In this document: in pieces, positions 23,751 through 32,444 of the stretch | Numbering within the stretch: the stretch's first letter is position 1 | How the letters are laid out: every line of letters begins with the position of its first letter | Assembly (NCBI RefSeq): GCF_004361855.1 | Contig: NZ_SNWQ01000030.1 | Location: 1-64,000 of the forward strand | Source: Kribbella caucasensis | GTDB taxonomy: Bacteria > Actinomycetota > Actinomycetes > Propionibacteriales > Kribbellaceae | Length of the DNA: 64,000 nucleotides | Direction: 5' to 3' | Notes under the pieces: model-generated | The model's input: the letters and a program-made list of their open reading frames with translations, nothing else | Database searches by the model: none | What the model was told of the DNA's origin: nothing | Translations under genes and position numbers: made by a program

Positions 23751-25343
23751 ATGAACCACCATCCACCCAGTCACGTCGGCCGTGCGCTGACGGTCGTGCT
23801 GGCGTGGTTGCCGTTCATCGTGATCACCCTGCTGGTGGTCGGCGACTGGCCGCCGCTGCGCCGGTGGGACCTGTCCGTCGCCGACCGCATCGCGGCGTAC
23901 GGCGCCTCCCGGCCGGGCTGGGTGGACTTCTGGCAGGTGATCGGGGCGGTGGTCCTGCCGTGGACCTGTCGCGGGCTGATCGTCGCCGTCGCGATCTATC
24001 TGTGGCACCGGCGGGCCCGGCTGCTGACGATCTGGCTGCTCGTCACCGCCGGGGCGGAGCTCGGGCTGGACCAGGCCATCAGGCACATCTTCGACCGGGC
24101 CCGGCCGGCCCAGATGCTGGTCGAGAACGAGTCCTGGTCCTATGTGTCCGGCCATGCCTCCGCCGCGTTCGTGATGGCCGGTGCGCTCGGCGTCGTACTG
24201 CCCTCGGTGCGCGGTTGGCGGCGCCGGTTCCGGCTGCTGGTGAGCCTGCCGGCCCTCGCGGCGGTGTTGATGGCCTCGAACGGCCGGATCATGCTGAACG
24301 TCCATTACGTGTCCGACGTGCTCGGCGGCTGGGCGCTCGGCCTGGCGATCCTGACCACCACCTCGATCTGCTTCGGCCTGCGTCCGGGGCTGCGGCGGCT
24401 CCGTCGGCGTACGGTCGAGCCGGCCGAGGAGGGTGCGGTGCCGCCCCGGGCCGCGGTGATCGTCAACCCGATCAAGGTCGGCGACGGGGTCGCGTTCCGG
24501 CGGAAGGTGGGCCGCGCGCTCGAGGTCCGGGGGTACGACGAACCGTTGTGGCTGGAGACCCGGGAGGACGACGCGGGCAACGCGATGGCCAAGCGCGCTA
24601 TCGAGTTTGAGCCGGACCTGGTCCTGGTGGCCGGTGGTGACGGGACAGTCCGGGTGGTCTGCGCGGCGCTCGCGTACACGGGAATCCCGGTCGGAGTGAT
24701 CCCGGCCGGCACCGGGAACCTGCTGGCCCGGAACCTGCAGATCCCGCTGGACTTCGACGACGCGCTGGAGCGGATCCTGGACGGCCGGGATCGGCGGATC
24801 GACCTGGTCAGCGTGCACGGCGACGGGCTGGACACCGACCGGTTCGCGGTGATGGCCGGGCTCGGGCTGGACGCGGCGATCATCTCGGACGCGCCACCGC
24901 ACCTGAAGGCGCAGATCGGGTGGACGGCGTACCTGGTGTCGGCGGCGAAGAACATCAACCACCCGTCGGTGAAGGTCCGGGTCGCGCTGGATGACGCCGA
25001 ACCGCTGGAGCGCCGGGTCCGGACCGTGGTGGTCGGGAACGTGGGGATGCTGCAGGCGAACATCCCGCTACTGCCGGACGCGCGGCCGGACGACGGGCTG
25101 ATCGACGTGGTGGTGATCGCGCCGCGCCGGGTGACGCAGTGGCCGCTGCTGTTCTGGCGGGTGATGACGCGGACGAAGGGGACGGATATGTACCTGGAGC
25201 GGTTCACCGGGCGGAAGGTGGAGATCACGGCCGCGGTGGACGTACAGCGGCAGCTGGACGGCGACGGAATCGGGCCGGGGCGCTCGCTGTCGGCGGAGGT
25301 CGAGCCGGGGGCGCTGGTCGTTCGGGTGCCCAAACGGCGCTGA
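23751..25343 (+). CDS. PAP2 phosphatase - diacylglycerol kinase fusion
   Basis: A 530-residue two-domain protein. Residues 1-210 are a six-helix PAP2 (type 2 phosphatidic acid phosphatase) domain with RHIFDRARP at 111-119, SGH at 133-135 and NVHYVSDVLGGW at 183-194. Residues 232-530 are a DAGK/LCB5-type lipid kinase with VAGGDGTVR at 293-301 and PAGTGNLLARNL at 318-329. Lipid phosphatase and lipid kinase in one chain suggest turnover or flipping of a membrane lipid phosphate. The fusion is known in Actinobacteria. Substrate not determinable. Confidence 0.88.
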   Translation: MNHHPPSHVGRALTVVLAWLPFIVITLLVVGDWPPLRRWDLSVADRIAAYGASRPGWVDFWQVIGAVVLPWTCRGLIVAVAIYLWHRRARLLTIWLLVTAGAELGLDQAIRHIFDRARPAQMLVENESWSYVSGHASAAFVMAGALGVVLPSVRGWRRRFRLLVSLPALAAVLMASNGRIMLNVHYVSDVLGGWALGLAILTTTSICFGLRPGLRRLRRRTVEPAEEGAVPPRAAVIVNPIKVGDGVAFRRKVGRALEVRGYDEPLWLETREDDAGNAMAKRAIEFEPDLVLVAGGDGTVRVVCAALAYTGIPVGVIPAGTGNLLARNLQIPLDFDDALERILDGRDRRIDLVSVHGDGLDTDRFAVMAGLGLDAAIISDAPPHLKAQIGWTAYLVSAAKNINHPSVKVRVALDDAEPLERRVRTVVVGNVGMLQANIPLLPDARPDDGLIDVVVIAPRRVTQWPLLFWRVMTRTKGTDMYLERFTGRKVEITAAVDVQRQLDGDGIGPGRSLSAEVEPGALVVRVPKRR

Positions 25344-25389
25344 GTGCTGGTCATGCGGTGCCCGGGCTGAGGGCCGGGGCCGGCGCGAC

Positions 25390-25896
25390 TTAGGGCTGTT
25401 CGGGGTTGGTTGGGAGGGGGGTCGCCTCCTTGCGGAGGGTTTCGATGGCCTCTTCCTCTTCCGGTGAAAGCTTGGTGTCGCTCTCGAAGGCCTTGACCTC
25501 CTTGGCGTACGAGCGGGCGTCGTTCCGGCTGTTGATCGAGGTCAGCACGACCCCGTCACCCTTGTCGTCCAGCAGCGCCATCGACCAGGACAGCCGCCCA
25601 CCCATGTCCCCGTAGGCGTCGTACCGGACCACGGCCAGGTGCTGCAGCGTCTCCCGCATCTCCCCGCGCGCCGCCTCGAGCTCCTTGCTCAGCCGGCGCA
25701 ACTCCGACTTCACCGTGCCCGGTTTGGGCTCCGGCTGCGGTGCTTGTTCCGGCTCCGGCTGCGGTACGACGGGCGGGGCGGCCGGGGTCTTGGGCGTACC
25801 GGTCTGCCCGCGCAACGCCTGGATGGCGAACACGAGGGCGAGCACCGCCACGAACAGAGCGGCGATCCCGAAAGCACCGGCTAACGTCGAAGACAC
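25390..25896 (-). CDS. DUF4446 family membrane-anchored protein
   Basis: A 168-residue protein with one N-terminal membrane helix (about 5-29, AGAFGIAALFVAVLALVFAI), a Pro/Glu/Gln spacer (36-60), a short coiled-coil (65-85) and the DUF4446 domain (about 86-145, VVRYDAYGDMGGRLSWSMALLDDKGDGVV in part). Start is GTG at 25896. The open frame extends far upstream, but that part is arginine-rich shadow of larB. Function unknown; the fold predicts a cytoplasmic domain facing inward. Confidence 0.82.
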   Translation of the reverse strand: MSSTLAGAFGIAALFVAVLALVFAIQALRGQTGTPKTPAAPPVVPQPEPEQAPQPEPKPGTVKSELRRLSKELEAARGEMRETLQHLAVVRYDAYGDMGGRLSWSMALLDDKGDGVVLTSINSRNDARSYAKEVKAFESDTKLSPEEEEAIETLRKEATPLPTNPEQP

Positions 25897-25995
25897 GCAC
25901 CGCAGCCTAACCGTTCGGTGTCGAGTCACGTGCTTTGAGCGACCGGGGAGTGGGCGGAATCGGCGGATCGGGGTGACGGCACGTAGATTCGCAGC

Positions 25996-26712
25996 GTGAC
26001 TCATTTGCCTGATCCCGGCCCTCAGCCGGGCGTCCACGACCTGGGGTACGCGCGACTCGACACGGACCGGCTGGAGCGCACCGGCGACGCCGAGGTGGTC
26101 TATGGCGCCGGCAAGACGCCCGCCCAGATCGTGGAACTGCTGCGTACCCTGCACGCAACCCATCCGGGTCACCCCGTCCTCGCGACCCGGCTGAGCACTT
26201 CGGCGCAGGAGTTGGTCGTCGCTGAGCTTCCCGCCGCTGTCGTCGACCCGGTTGGTCGTACTGCGGTCCTGGGCGAGCCGCCGTCTGCCAGCGGCACGGT
26301 CGCGGTCGTGTCCGCCGGCACGTCGGATGCGCCGGTGGCGGCCGAAGCGGCGACGACTGCGCGGGTTTTCGGCGCGGGGGTCGACCTGATCACCGATGTG
26401 GGTGTGGCCGGGTTGCACCGGGTGATGGGCGTACGCGAGCGGCTTGCTGCGGCGGATTGTTTGGTCGTCGTTGCCGGGATGGAGGGGGCGTTGCCGAGCG
26501 TGGTCGGCGGGCTGGTTGGTGTGCCGTTGGTCGCAGTACCGACGTCCGTGGGTTATGGGGCGTCGTTCGGTGGAGTCGCGGCGTTGCTGGCGATGCTGAA
26601 CTCGTGTGCGCCGGGGGTGACGGTGGTGAACATCGACAACGGCTTCGGGGCCGGGGTGTTCGCCGCCCGGGTCGCGCGGCGGGCGGCGCCGGCGGAGGTG
26701 AAGGAGCGATGA
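25996..26712 (+). CDS. larB: LarB, nickel-pincer cofactor biosynthesis carboxylase
   Basis: A 238-residue protein of the LarB/PurE-like family, which carboxylates and hydrolyses nicotinic acid adenine dinucleotide in the first step of nickel-pincer nucleotide synthesis. Seen: VVYGAGKTPAQIVELL near 35-50, VSAGTSDAPVAAEA near 105-118 and PTSVGYGASFGGVAALLAML near 178-197. GTG start at 25996 lies 6 nt after TAGATT (25984-25989), so the mRNA is probably leaderless. Overlaps larC by ATGA. Confidence 0.9.
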   Translation: MTHLPDPGPQPGVHDLGYARLDTDRLERTGDAEVVYGAGKTPAQIVELLRTLHATHPGHPVLATRLSTSAQELVVAELPAAVVDPVGRTAVLGEPPSASGTVAVVSAGTSDAPVAAEAATTARVFGAGVDLITDVGVAGLHRVMGVRERLAAADCLVVVAGMEGALPSVVGGLVGVPLVAVPTSVGYGASFGGVAALLAMLNSCAPGVTVVNIDNGFGAGVFAARVARRAAPAEVKER

Positions 26713-28028
26713 GGATCGCCTGGATCGACTGCTCGGCCGGGGCGTCGGGGGACATGTTGCTGGGGGCGTTCCTGGACGCTGGAGCCGATCTCGCGGTGGT
26801 GAATGCGGCGGTGGGGGCGGTGGATCCGTCGCTCTCGGTCCGGGTCGAGCGGGCGATGCGGCACCAGATCGCGGCGACGAAGGCCTCGGTCTTCGTCGGC
26901 GAGGACCCACACCCAGAAAACGACCCGAGCGCCGCCTACTTCACACCCGGCCCCTCGGACAGCGGGCACGGACACGGTCCGTACCAGGCGGTCGGCCACG
27001 GACATGGGCACGGCGCCGGTGAGGGTCAGGCGGTCGGGCATGGGCATGGTGCGGGCGGGACTCGGACGTGGGCTGAGGTTCGGGGGGTGATTGAGGGGGC
27101 GGGGCTGGATACGGCTGTGCGGGAGCGGGCGCTGGATACGTTCGCCCGGCTCGCCCGGGCTGAGGCGTCGGCGCACGGGGTCCAGCCGGACGCGGTGCAC
27201 TTCCACGAGGTCGGCGCCCTCGACGCCATCGCGGACATCGTCGGCGTCGCTGCCGCTTCGGTATCCCTCGGCCTGGACCGGATCGTCGTCTCCACCATCG
27301 CGCTCGGCGGCGGCCGCCAGGTCCGCGGCCAGCACGGCGGAATCCCGGTCCCCGGACCCGCCGTACTCCATCTCCTGACCGAGGCCGAAGCACCCGTCAC
27401 CGGCGGCACCGCGCCGTACGAGATGACCACGCCGACCGGGGCCGCCCTGCTCGCCACGCTGGCGGACGAGTTCGGGCTGATGCCGCCGATGCGGATCGAG
27501 CAGACGGGCGTCGGCGCCGGCGGGCGGGATCCCGTCGAGGTGCCGAATATCGTCCGAGTGGTAGTCGGCGAGTCGATCCAGCAGGCCGCGACCGAGCTCG
27601 TCTACGAGACGAACGTGGACGACCTCGATCCGCGGATCTGGCCGCAGGTCCTGGCCCGGCTGATGCAGGCCGGCGCCGCCGACGCCTGGCTGACCCCGAT
27701 CCTGATGAAGAAGGGCCGGCCGGCGCACACCCTGTCGGTCCTGGTCAGCAGCGCGAACGCGGAGGTGGTCCGGGCGGTGATCCTGACCGAGACGTCCGCG
27801 ATCGGCCTGCGCGAGTTCGGAATTCTCAAGCACGCCGCCGATCGGGAGTTCGCCACCGTTGAGGTCAGCGGCCAGCTGATTCACGTCAAGATCGCCCGGT
27901 ACGGCGGGCAGGTGGTCAACGTGCAGCCCGAGTACGAGGACGTCGCCGCCGCCGCGACCGCCCTCAACCGGCCGGTGAAGTCCGTCCTCGCCCAAGCCAT
28001 CGCCGCCGGCCACGACCTCTGGGGCTGA
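26709..28028 (+). CDS. larC: LarC, nickel insertion protein for pincer cofactor
   Basis: A 439-residue CTP-dependent nickel insertase that completes the nickel-pincer cofactor. The N-terminus MRIAWIDCSAGASGDMLLGAF is typical. A His/Gly-rich insert (about 85-116, with GHGHG, GHGHGHG, GHGHG) probably binds nickel. Metal-site sequence AVHFHEVGALDAIADIVG follows. The LarC1 and LarC2 halves are in one uninterrupted frame here, unlike Lactiplantibacillus, where a frameshift joins them. LarE and a LarA-type racemase are not in the window. Confidence 0.92.
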   Translation: MRIAWIDCSAGASGDMLLGAFLDAGADLAVVNAAVGAVDPSLSVRVERAMRHQIAATKASVFVGEDPHPENDPSAAYFTPGPSDSGHGHGPYQAVGHGHGHGAGEGQAVGHGHGAGGTRTWAEVRGVIEGAGLDTAVRERALDTFARLARAEASAHGVQPDAVHFHEVGALDAIADIVGVAAASVSLGLDRIVVSTIALGGGRQVRGQHGGIPVPGPAVLHLLTEAEAPVTGGTAPYEMTTPTGAALLATLADEFGLMPPMRIEQTGVGAGGRDPVEVPNIVRVVVGESIQQAATELVYETNVDDLDPRIWPQVLARLMQAGAADAWLTPILMKKGRPAHTLSVLVSSANAEVVRAVILTETSAIGLREFGILKHAADREFATVEVSGQLIHVKIARYGGQVVNVQPEYEDVAAAATALNRPVKSVLAQAIAAGHDLWG

Positions 28029-28052
28029 ACCGTCGTCGGCCGACGCGTCCGC

Positions 28053-28370
28053 TCACCGGCCGGAGTACGGCGGGGCGAAGAAGACCAGGAGGGCAAGGTC
28101 CTCGGTGACTTCGGTGAACCGGTGCTCCTCCTCGGCCGGGACGAAGAGGACGTCGCCGGGGCCGACCAACTCGGTCCCGCTCGGGGTGACCAGGGTCGCG
28201 CGGCCGGTGGTGACGACGTAGATCTCGTCTTCGTGGTGTGGGGACTGGTCGTCGACACCGCCGACCGGGATCGAGTAGGTGCCGACGGACATCGACCCGG
28301 TCCGGAGTTGTTCGACGTAGTCGTTCGGTTCGCGGCGTACGAAGACGCCCGCCCCCACCAGTTTCTTCAC
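28053..28370 (-). CDS. small cupin domain protein
   Basis: A 105-residue single-domain cupin. Metal-ligand motif SPHHEDEIYVV near 44-54 supplies His-His-x-x-Glu; a second motif EEEHRFTEV near 78-86 supplies His. The start is GTG at 28370, overlapping the stop of the glycosyltransferase upstream by 4 bp (GTGA), so it is third in a GT2-GT-C-cupin operon. It may act in sugar modification or be an unrelated passenger. Converges with larC. Confidence 0.8.
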   Translation of the reverse strand: MKKLVGAGVFVRREPNDYVEQLRTGSMSVGTYSIPVGGVDDQSPHHEDEIYVVTTGRATLVTPSGTELVGPGDVLFVPAEEEHRFTEVTEDLALLVFFAPPYSGR

Positions 28371-29932
28371 GCGCCGAGGTTAGCCTTCTCCGGCACGGTT
28401 TTCTGCTTGCGTTTTGGCCAGTCGTACGGCCACCACTGGGCGCCGCCGCGGCGGGCCCAGATGATCAGCCCGACCAGCACGGCCAGCTCGATCGCGGGGC
28501 AGATCGTGTCCCGCAGCCTCGCGCTGAACCACTCCAGCGAATCCGACAACGACGCCGCGACCTGCCGGGCGTTCGGATCTCGCCCTGGCACATAGGCGAT
28601 CGCGAGCATCGTCGTCCGCACCACCATCAGCTTGTCCACTTGTGAACCCGCCACCGCTGCCAGCGCGATCCAGGCGATCAGGTCGTACCAGGGCAGCGTG
28701 TACATCGCGGTCAGCAACCAGGCGACCGCGTAGATCGCGGTGTAGCGGATCGCGTCGGGCGTCCGGTCGTCCGGGTGGGTCTGCGGCACCAGCGACTTGG
28801 GGAACACCTGCGAGATGAGGATCGCGACGAACACCAGCCCGACCCACGCGGCGATCCCGATCACGGTCCGGACCAACGGCCCGGGCAGGAACAGGTCGAA
28901 CAGGCTGAAGATGACCTTGTGCGGCGTCCCGGTCGAGATGAACGACGTCTGCGATCGCGCCTGCTGGAACGCCTGCAGCCCGACGATGCTGTACAGGCCG
29001 GCCATCGCGATCCCGCCGCCGAGGCAGAACTTGATCGCCCTTCGCCGGTCCGCGCGCAGCGACCAGAGCATGGCGACGCCGATCAACCCGATCGACAGCT
29101 TGGTGCAGCCCGCGACCCCGAGCATGATGCCCGCCCAGAACACGTGCCGGCGGAACAGCACGAGCGCGATCACCGCGAACATCACCGCGATCGCGTCGTT
29201 GTGCGCACCGGCCAGGACGGTCCAAAGGATCAGCGGGTTCGCCAGGCCTAGCATCACCACGCGGCGGCGGTTGACCAGATCCGGGCCGACCAGCTTGAGC
29301 AGGAGCAGACCGGAGACGATCAGGCTGACCGCGACCGACAACTGCAGCATCCACACCGTCAACTGCATCGAGTCGCCGCCGACCCAGGAGGAGAACCACT
29401 GGATCCAGGTCGCGATCGGGCCGTACACGCTCTTCGCGCCCTGCCACGGCCGCTCGGTGGCCGCGATCACCGGGTCGTACCCGAGCCGGATGGTGTCCGC
29501 CGGCGCCGTCGTGTACGGGTTGCCGCCGAGCGACATGATCCGCCCGTACGCCGCGTAGATGAGCACGTCGCCGGACGCCATCGGCGGGACCAGGGTGATG
29601 GCGGCCGTCGTACCGATGCCGAGGGCAACCAAACGGTCGACGCGTGGCGCCCAGCCGTTCTTCAGCGCGCGGACGGCCAGGAACACGCCGTACCCGCCGA
29701 GCAGGATCGCCACGTAGATCATCACCGTGACGAGCCAGTCGTTCGACTTGGTGTCGAACCAGTAGGACGGCAGCCAGTCGTGCCGGTTGGTCAGGGTCAG
29801 GACGACGACGGACGGGCCGAGCAGCCCGGTGGCCACGATCAGCGCGGTCGAGGCCAGGTACAGCCCGACGGCGCGACGGCCGTCCCGGGTGGCCTGCTCA
29901 GGGGTCGCGGTGGTGGTTTCGGTGGTGCTCAT
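28367..29932 (-). CDS. GT-C polyprenyl-phosphate mannosyltransferase-like (MptA/MptB type)
   Basis: A 521-residue integral membrane protein with about 12-13 helices, resembling polyprenol-phosphomannose-dependent alpha-1,6-mannosyltransferases of actinobacterial lipomannan synthesis. Seen: an Asp-containing first loop PPMASGDVLIYAAYGRIMS near 114-132, GGNPYTTAP near 134-142 and a conserved LPWYDLIAW near 408-416. It is translationally coupled (ATGA) to an upstream GT2 gene that could make or extend the sugar donor. Acts at the cytoplasmic membrane. Sugar specificity unproven. Confidence 0.8.
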   Translation of the reverse strand: MSTTETTTATPEQATRDGRRAVGLYLASTALIVATGLLGPSVVVLTLTNRHDWLPSYWFDTKSNDWLVTVMIYVAILLGGYGVFLAVRALKNGWAPRVDRLVALGIGTTAAITLVPPMASGDVLIYAAYGRIMSLGGNPYTTAPADTIRLGYDPVIAATERPWQGAKSVYGPIATWIQWFSSWVGGDSMQLTVWMLQLSVAVSLIVSGLLLLKLVGPDLVNRRRVVMLGLANPLILWTVLAGAHNDAIAVMFAVIALVLFRRHVFWAGIMLGVAGCTKLSIGLIGVAMLWSLRADRRRAIKFCLGGGIAMAGLYSIVGLQAFQQARSQTSFISTGTPHKVIFSLFDLFLPGPLVRTVIGIAAWVGLVFVAILISQVFPKSLVPQTHPDDRTPDAIRYTAIYAVAWLLTAMYTLPWYDLIAWIALAAVAGSQVDKLMVVRTTMLAIAYVPGRDPNARQVAASLSDSLEWFSARLRDTICPAIELAVLVGLIIWARRGGAQWWPYDWPKRKQKTVPEKANLGA

Positions 29933-30684
29933 CTGCCCGGCTTTCGGGCCGGCAACGCACTACGGGCGGCCAGCGCGCGGCGTACGTGCAGGAACTGACG
30001 GCCACGGTGCAGCTGACCGCGCAGGTCGGTCCCGGTGGCGCGGTGGCGGACGTCGATCGGGACCTCGACGATACGGAAACCCTTGCGCCCGAGATCGATG
30101 CTTAGGGCGGTCTCCACCCCGAATCCGGCGGCCAGCGGCAGGGCGGCGTCGAAGGCCGCACGGGTCAGGCACCGCTGACCGGACAACGGCTGCTCGGGCG
30201 CCCAGCCGGTGGCCTGCTCGATCCCCGCCCGAGCCAGCCGTACGACGAATCCGTGGCCGCCGGCCTTGCTGCCATCGGCGCGGATCTGGACCGGCAGAGT
30301 GCCGATCGTCATGTCGGCGCGGCCGGCCTGGATCGGCTCGATCAACGGCTCGGCGCCGGTCGCGGAGTCGGTCAGATCGGCATCCAGGAACAACAGATGC
30401 CGCGCCCTTGCCCCATCTCGCCGCGCCACCTCGGCCGCACCGGTCTCCATGGCGGCAGCCTTGCCCTTGTTCTGCTCGTGCCGTACTACGACGGCGCCGG
30501 CCCGCTCGGCCGCGTCGGCCGTGCCGTCGGTGGACCCGTCGTCCACGACCACGACGAGATCGACGCCGACGATCTTGCTGACGGCGTCAACGGTCGCCGC
30601 GATCCGCGCGACCTCGTCCTTCGCCGGAATCACACACGCGACTCCACGCTGCTGCTCGACCGACGGCTGATCATTCCCGGACAC
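29929..30684 (-). CDS. family 2 glycosyltransferase (GT-A)
   Basis: A 251-residue GT-A transferase resembling polyprenyl-phosphate hexosyltransferases and glucosyl-3-phosphoglycerate synthases. Seen: VIPAKDEVARI near 18-28, VVVDDGSTDGT near 44-54, the DxD region FLDADLTDS near 100-108, and RHRATGTDLRGQLHRGRQF near 220-238. No C-terminal membrane anchor is present, so it is probably cytoplasmic. First gene of the GT2-GT-C-cupin operon. The nucleotide-sugar donor cannot be told. Confidence 0.8.
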   Translation of the reverse strand: MSGNDQPSVEQQRGVACVIPAKDEVARIAATVDAVSKIVGVDLVVVVDDGSTDGTADAAERAGAVVVRHEQNKGKAAAMETGAAEVARRDGARARHLLFLDADLTDSATGAEPLIEPIQAGRADMTIGTLPVQIRADGSKAGGHGFVVRLARAGIEQATGWAPEQPLSGQRCLTRAAFDAALPLAAGFGVETALSIDLGRKGFRIVEVPIDVRHRATGTDLRGQLHRGRQFLHVRRALAARSALPARKPGR

Positions 30685-30869
30685 AGCACCGCAGCCTAAT
30701 TGCTCCCGAGCCGATCGCTGTCCTCAGTACCCGGTGGCTGTGGATATCTCGTCCTTTCGAACGATCAGGCCGCGGACCTGTGGATAACCGGCTGGGGCCG
30801 GGCATGTTCGGTGCATCTTCTCTGTCAAGAGGTTGGTCGACGCTGTGGCCGAGTTGGCAAGATCGGTAC

Positions 30870-30882
30870 ATTGTCGGACAAT
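30870..30882. promoter_or_regulatory. GntR/FadR-type operator in the arcA promoter
   Basis: ATTGTCGGACAAT is a perfect 6-bp inverted repeat about one base and matches the TTGTCnGACAA form bound by FadR-subfamily GntR regulators such as LldR. It overlaps the GACAAT -10-like hexamer (30877-30882), which is 17 bp from TTGGCA (30854-30859). Binding would repress arcA. No GntR gene is in the window. Confidence 0.5.
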
Positions 30883-30964
30883 CAGACATATTCGCGTGGT
30901 TTCCCGCATCCCCAGCGGGCCTGCCGTAGCTTGGTGGGACGGACTCGAAAGAGAGGGCACCGGC

Positions 30965-32164
30965 ATGACTGAGGCTTTTGGCGTCGACAGCGAGGTCGGG
31001 CCGCTGCGGACCGTGATGCTGCACCGACCCGGTAACGAGCTCCGCCGGCTGACCCCACGGAACAACGACAAACTCCTGTTCGACGGCATCCCCTGGGTCG
31101 GCCGGGCCCAGGACGAGCACGACGCCTTCGCCCAGGCGCTGCGAGATCGCGATGTCGAGGTGCTCTACCTGGGCGAGTTGCTGACGGCAGCCCTCGCCGA
31201 TCCGGAGGCGCGAGCATCGGCCGTCGAGGGCGCCATCGAGGACCTCCGACTGGGCGACACCTTGCGCGACTACCTGCGGACCAGTCTGACCTCGCTCGAC
31301 CCGGCGAGCCTCGCCGAAGCCCTGATGGCCGGCGTCCGGAACGACGAGGTGCGCGCCGGCGGGCTCGTGACCTCGCTGCTCGCCCACGAGGACTTCCTGA
31401 TCGACCCGCTGCCGAACCTGCTCTTCACCCGCGACTCGAGCGTCTGGATCCGCGACGCGGTCGCTGTCACGTCCTTGGCCATGCCCGCGCGGGTCCGGGA
31501 GACGCAGCTGACCGAGCTGATCTACCGGTACCACCCACGGTTCGCCGGGGCGGACAAGGTCTACGACCACCAGCTCGAACACGTCGAGGGCGGAGATGTG
31601 CTCGCACTCGGCCCCGGCGTACTGGCCGTCGGCGTCGGCGAGCGGACCACTCCTGCGGGGGTCGAGCGGTTGGCGCGCCGGGTGTTCGCGAAGGGGCTGG
31701 CGCACACCGTTCTCGCCGTACCGATCGCCCAGCAGCGCGCGACGATGCACCTGGACACGGTCTGCACGATGGTCGACGTTGACGCTGTGCTGATGTACCC
31801 GAACATGGCAGAGGAGATGCGCGCCCTCGCCGTCACCACGGACGGTGAAGAGCTGCACGTCGCCGAGCCCGAGCCGTTCCTGGTCGCCGCGGCCAAGGCG
31901 CTCGGGATCGACACCCTCCGCCGGATCGACACCGGCCTCGACCCGGTCACCGCCGAACGCGAGCAGTGGGACGACGGCAACAACACCCTCGCCCTGGCCC
32001 CACGCGTCTGCATCGCCTACGAACGGACCGTCGAGACCAACGCCCGGCTGGAGGAGTCCGGGATAGACGTCATCCGCATCTCCGGCTCCGAACTGGGCTC
32101 CGGCCGGGGCGGTCCGCGCTGCATGTCCTGCCCGATCCACCGCGCGCCACTCACCACCGGCTGA
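30965..32164 (+). CDS. arcA: arginine deiminase
   Basis: A 399-residue cytoplasmic hydrolase converting arginine to citrulline and ammonia. Seen: N-terminal VMLHRPGNELRRLTP, LLFTRDSSVWI near 157-167, HVEGGDVLALGPG near 204-216, MHLDTVCTMVD near 261-271 and the catalytic loop GGPRCMSCP with Cys386. The ATG at 30965 has GAGAGGG 7 nt upstream. No carbamoyltransferase or carbamate kinase gene follows, so the full ADI pathway is not encoded here. A GntR-type operator sits in its promoter. Confidence 0.95.
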   Translation: MTEAFGVDSEVGPLRTVMLHRPGNELRRLTPRNNDKLLFDGIPWVGRAQDEHDAFAQALRDRDVEVLYLGELLTAALADPEARASAVEGAIEDLRLGDTLRDYLRTSLTSLDPASLAEALMAGVRNDEVRAGGLVTSLLAHEDFLIDPLPNLLFTRDSSVWIRDAVAVTSLAMPARVRETQLTELIYRYHPRFAGADKVYDHQLEHVEGGDVLALGPGVLAVGVGERTTPAGVERLARRVFAKGLAHTVLAVPIAQQRATMHLDTVCTMVDVDAVLMYPNMAEEMRALAVTTDGEELHVAEPEPFLVAAAKALGIDTLRRIDTGLDPVTAEREQWDDGNNTLALAPRVCIAYERTVETNARLEESGIDVIRISGSELGSGRGGPRCMSCPIHRAPLTTG

Positions 32165-32230
32165 CGGTTCGTCACCCCCGGTAGCGGCCGGTCAAGTGAG
32201 CCCTACGACACGCGCAGTGAAAATCGGGGG

Positions 32231-32259
32231 TTGTCGGCGGCCACTGTTATGAGTACTCT
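32231..32259 (+). promoter_or_regulatory. sigma70-type promoter of the 6C-like sRNA
   Basis: TTGTCG (32231-32236) and TACTCT (32254-32259) are separated by 17 bp, with a predicted start near 32266. No protein frame with a start or RBS follows; instead two stem-loops follow directly, which supports transcription of a small RNA. Confidence 0.55.
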
Positions 32260-32265
32260 TCCTGT

Positions 32266-32372
32266 CTAGGCCCAGGCCCTGTTGCTCCCCCGTCAGCAGG
32301 ACTTGGGCCGTCCACGTTCGTGAGTCCGCTCACGCGCTCGAAGGGGCCCACGCCAAGCGCGGGCCCCTTCGT
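32266..32372 (+). ncRNA. candidate small RNA, 6C-like
   Basis: A predicted ~105-nt transcript. GCCCAGG...TTGGGC encloses an inner stem CCTGTTGC/GCAGG that exposes a loop with TCCCCC. A middle hairpin GTGAGTCCGCTCAC and a final stem GAAGGGGCCC/GGGCCCCTTC (32340-32370) end it. C-rich apical loops in paired stem-loops resemble the actinobacterial 6C RNA (M. tuberculosis B11). The family label is from memory of the pattern. It lies between convergent arcA and the SEC-C gene. Confidence 0.5.
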
Positions 32373-32444
32373 CATGTACAGACCTAGCCGATCGCCACCC
32401 CACCCAGGCGTTGTGTCGGCGTGGGCAGGGCGGGGACAGCGGGT

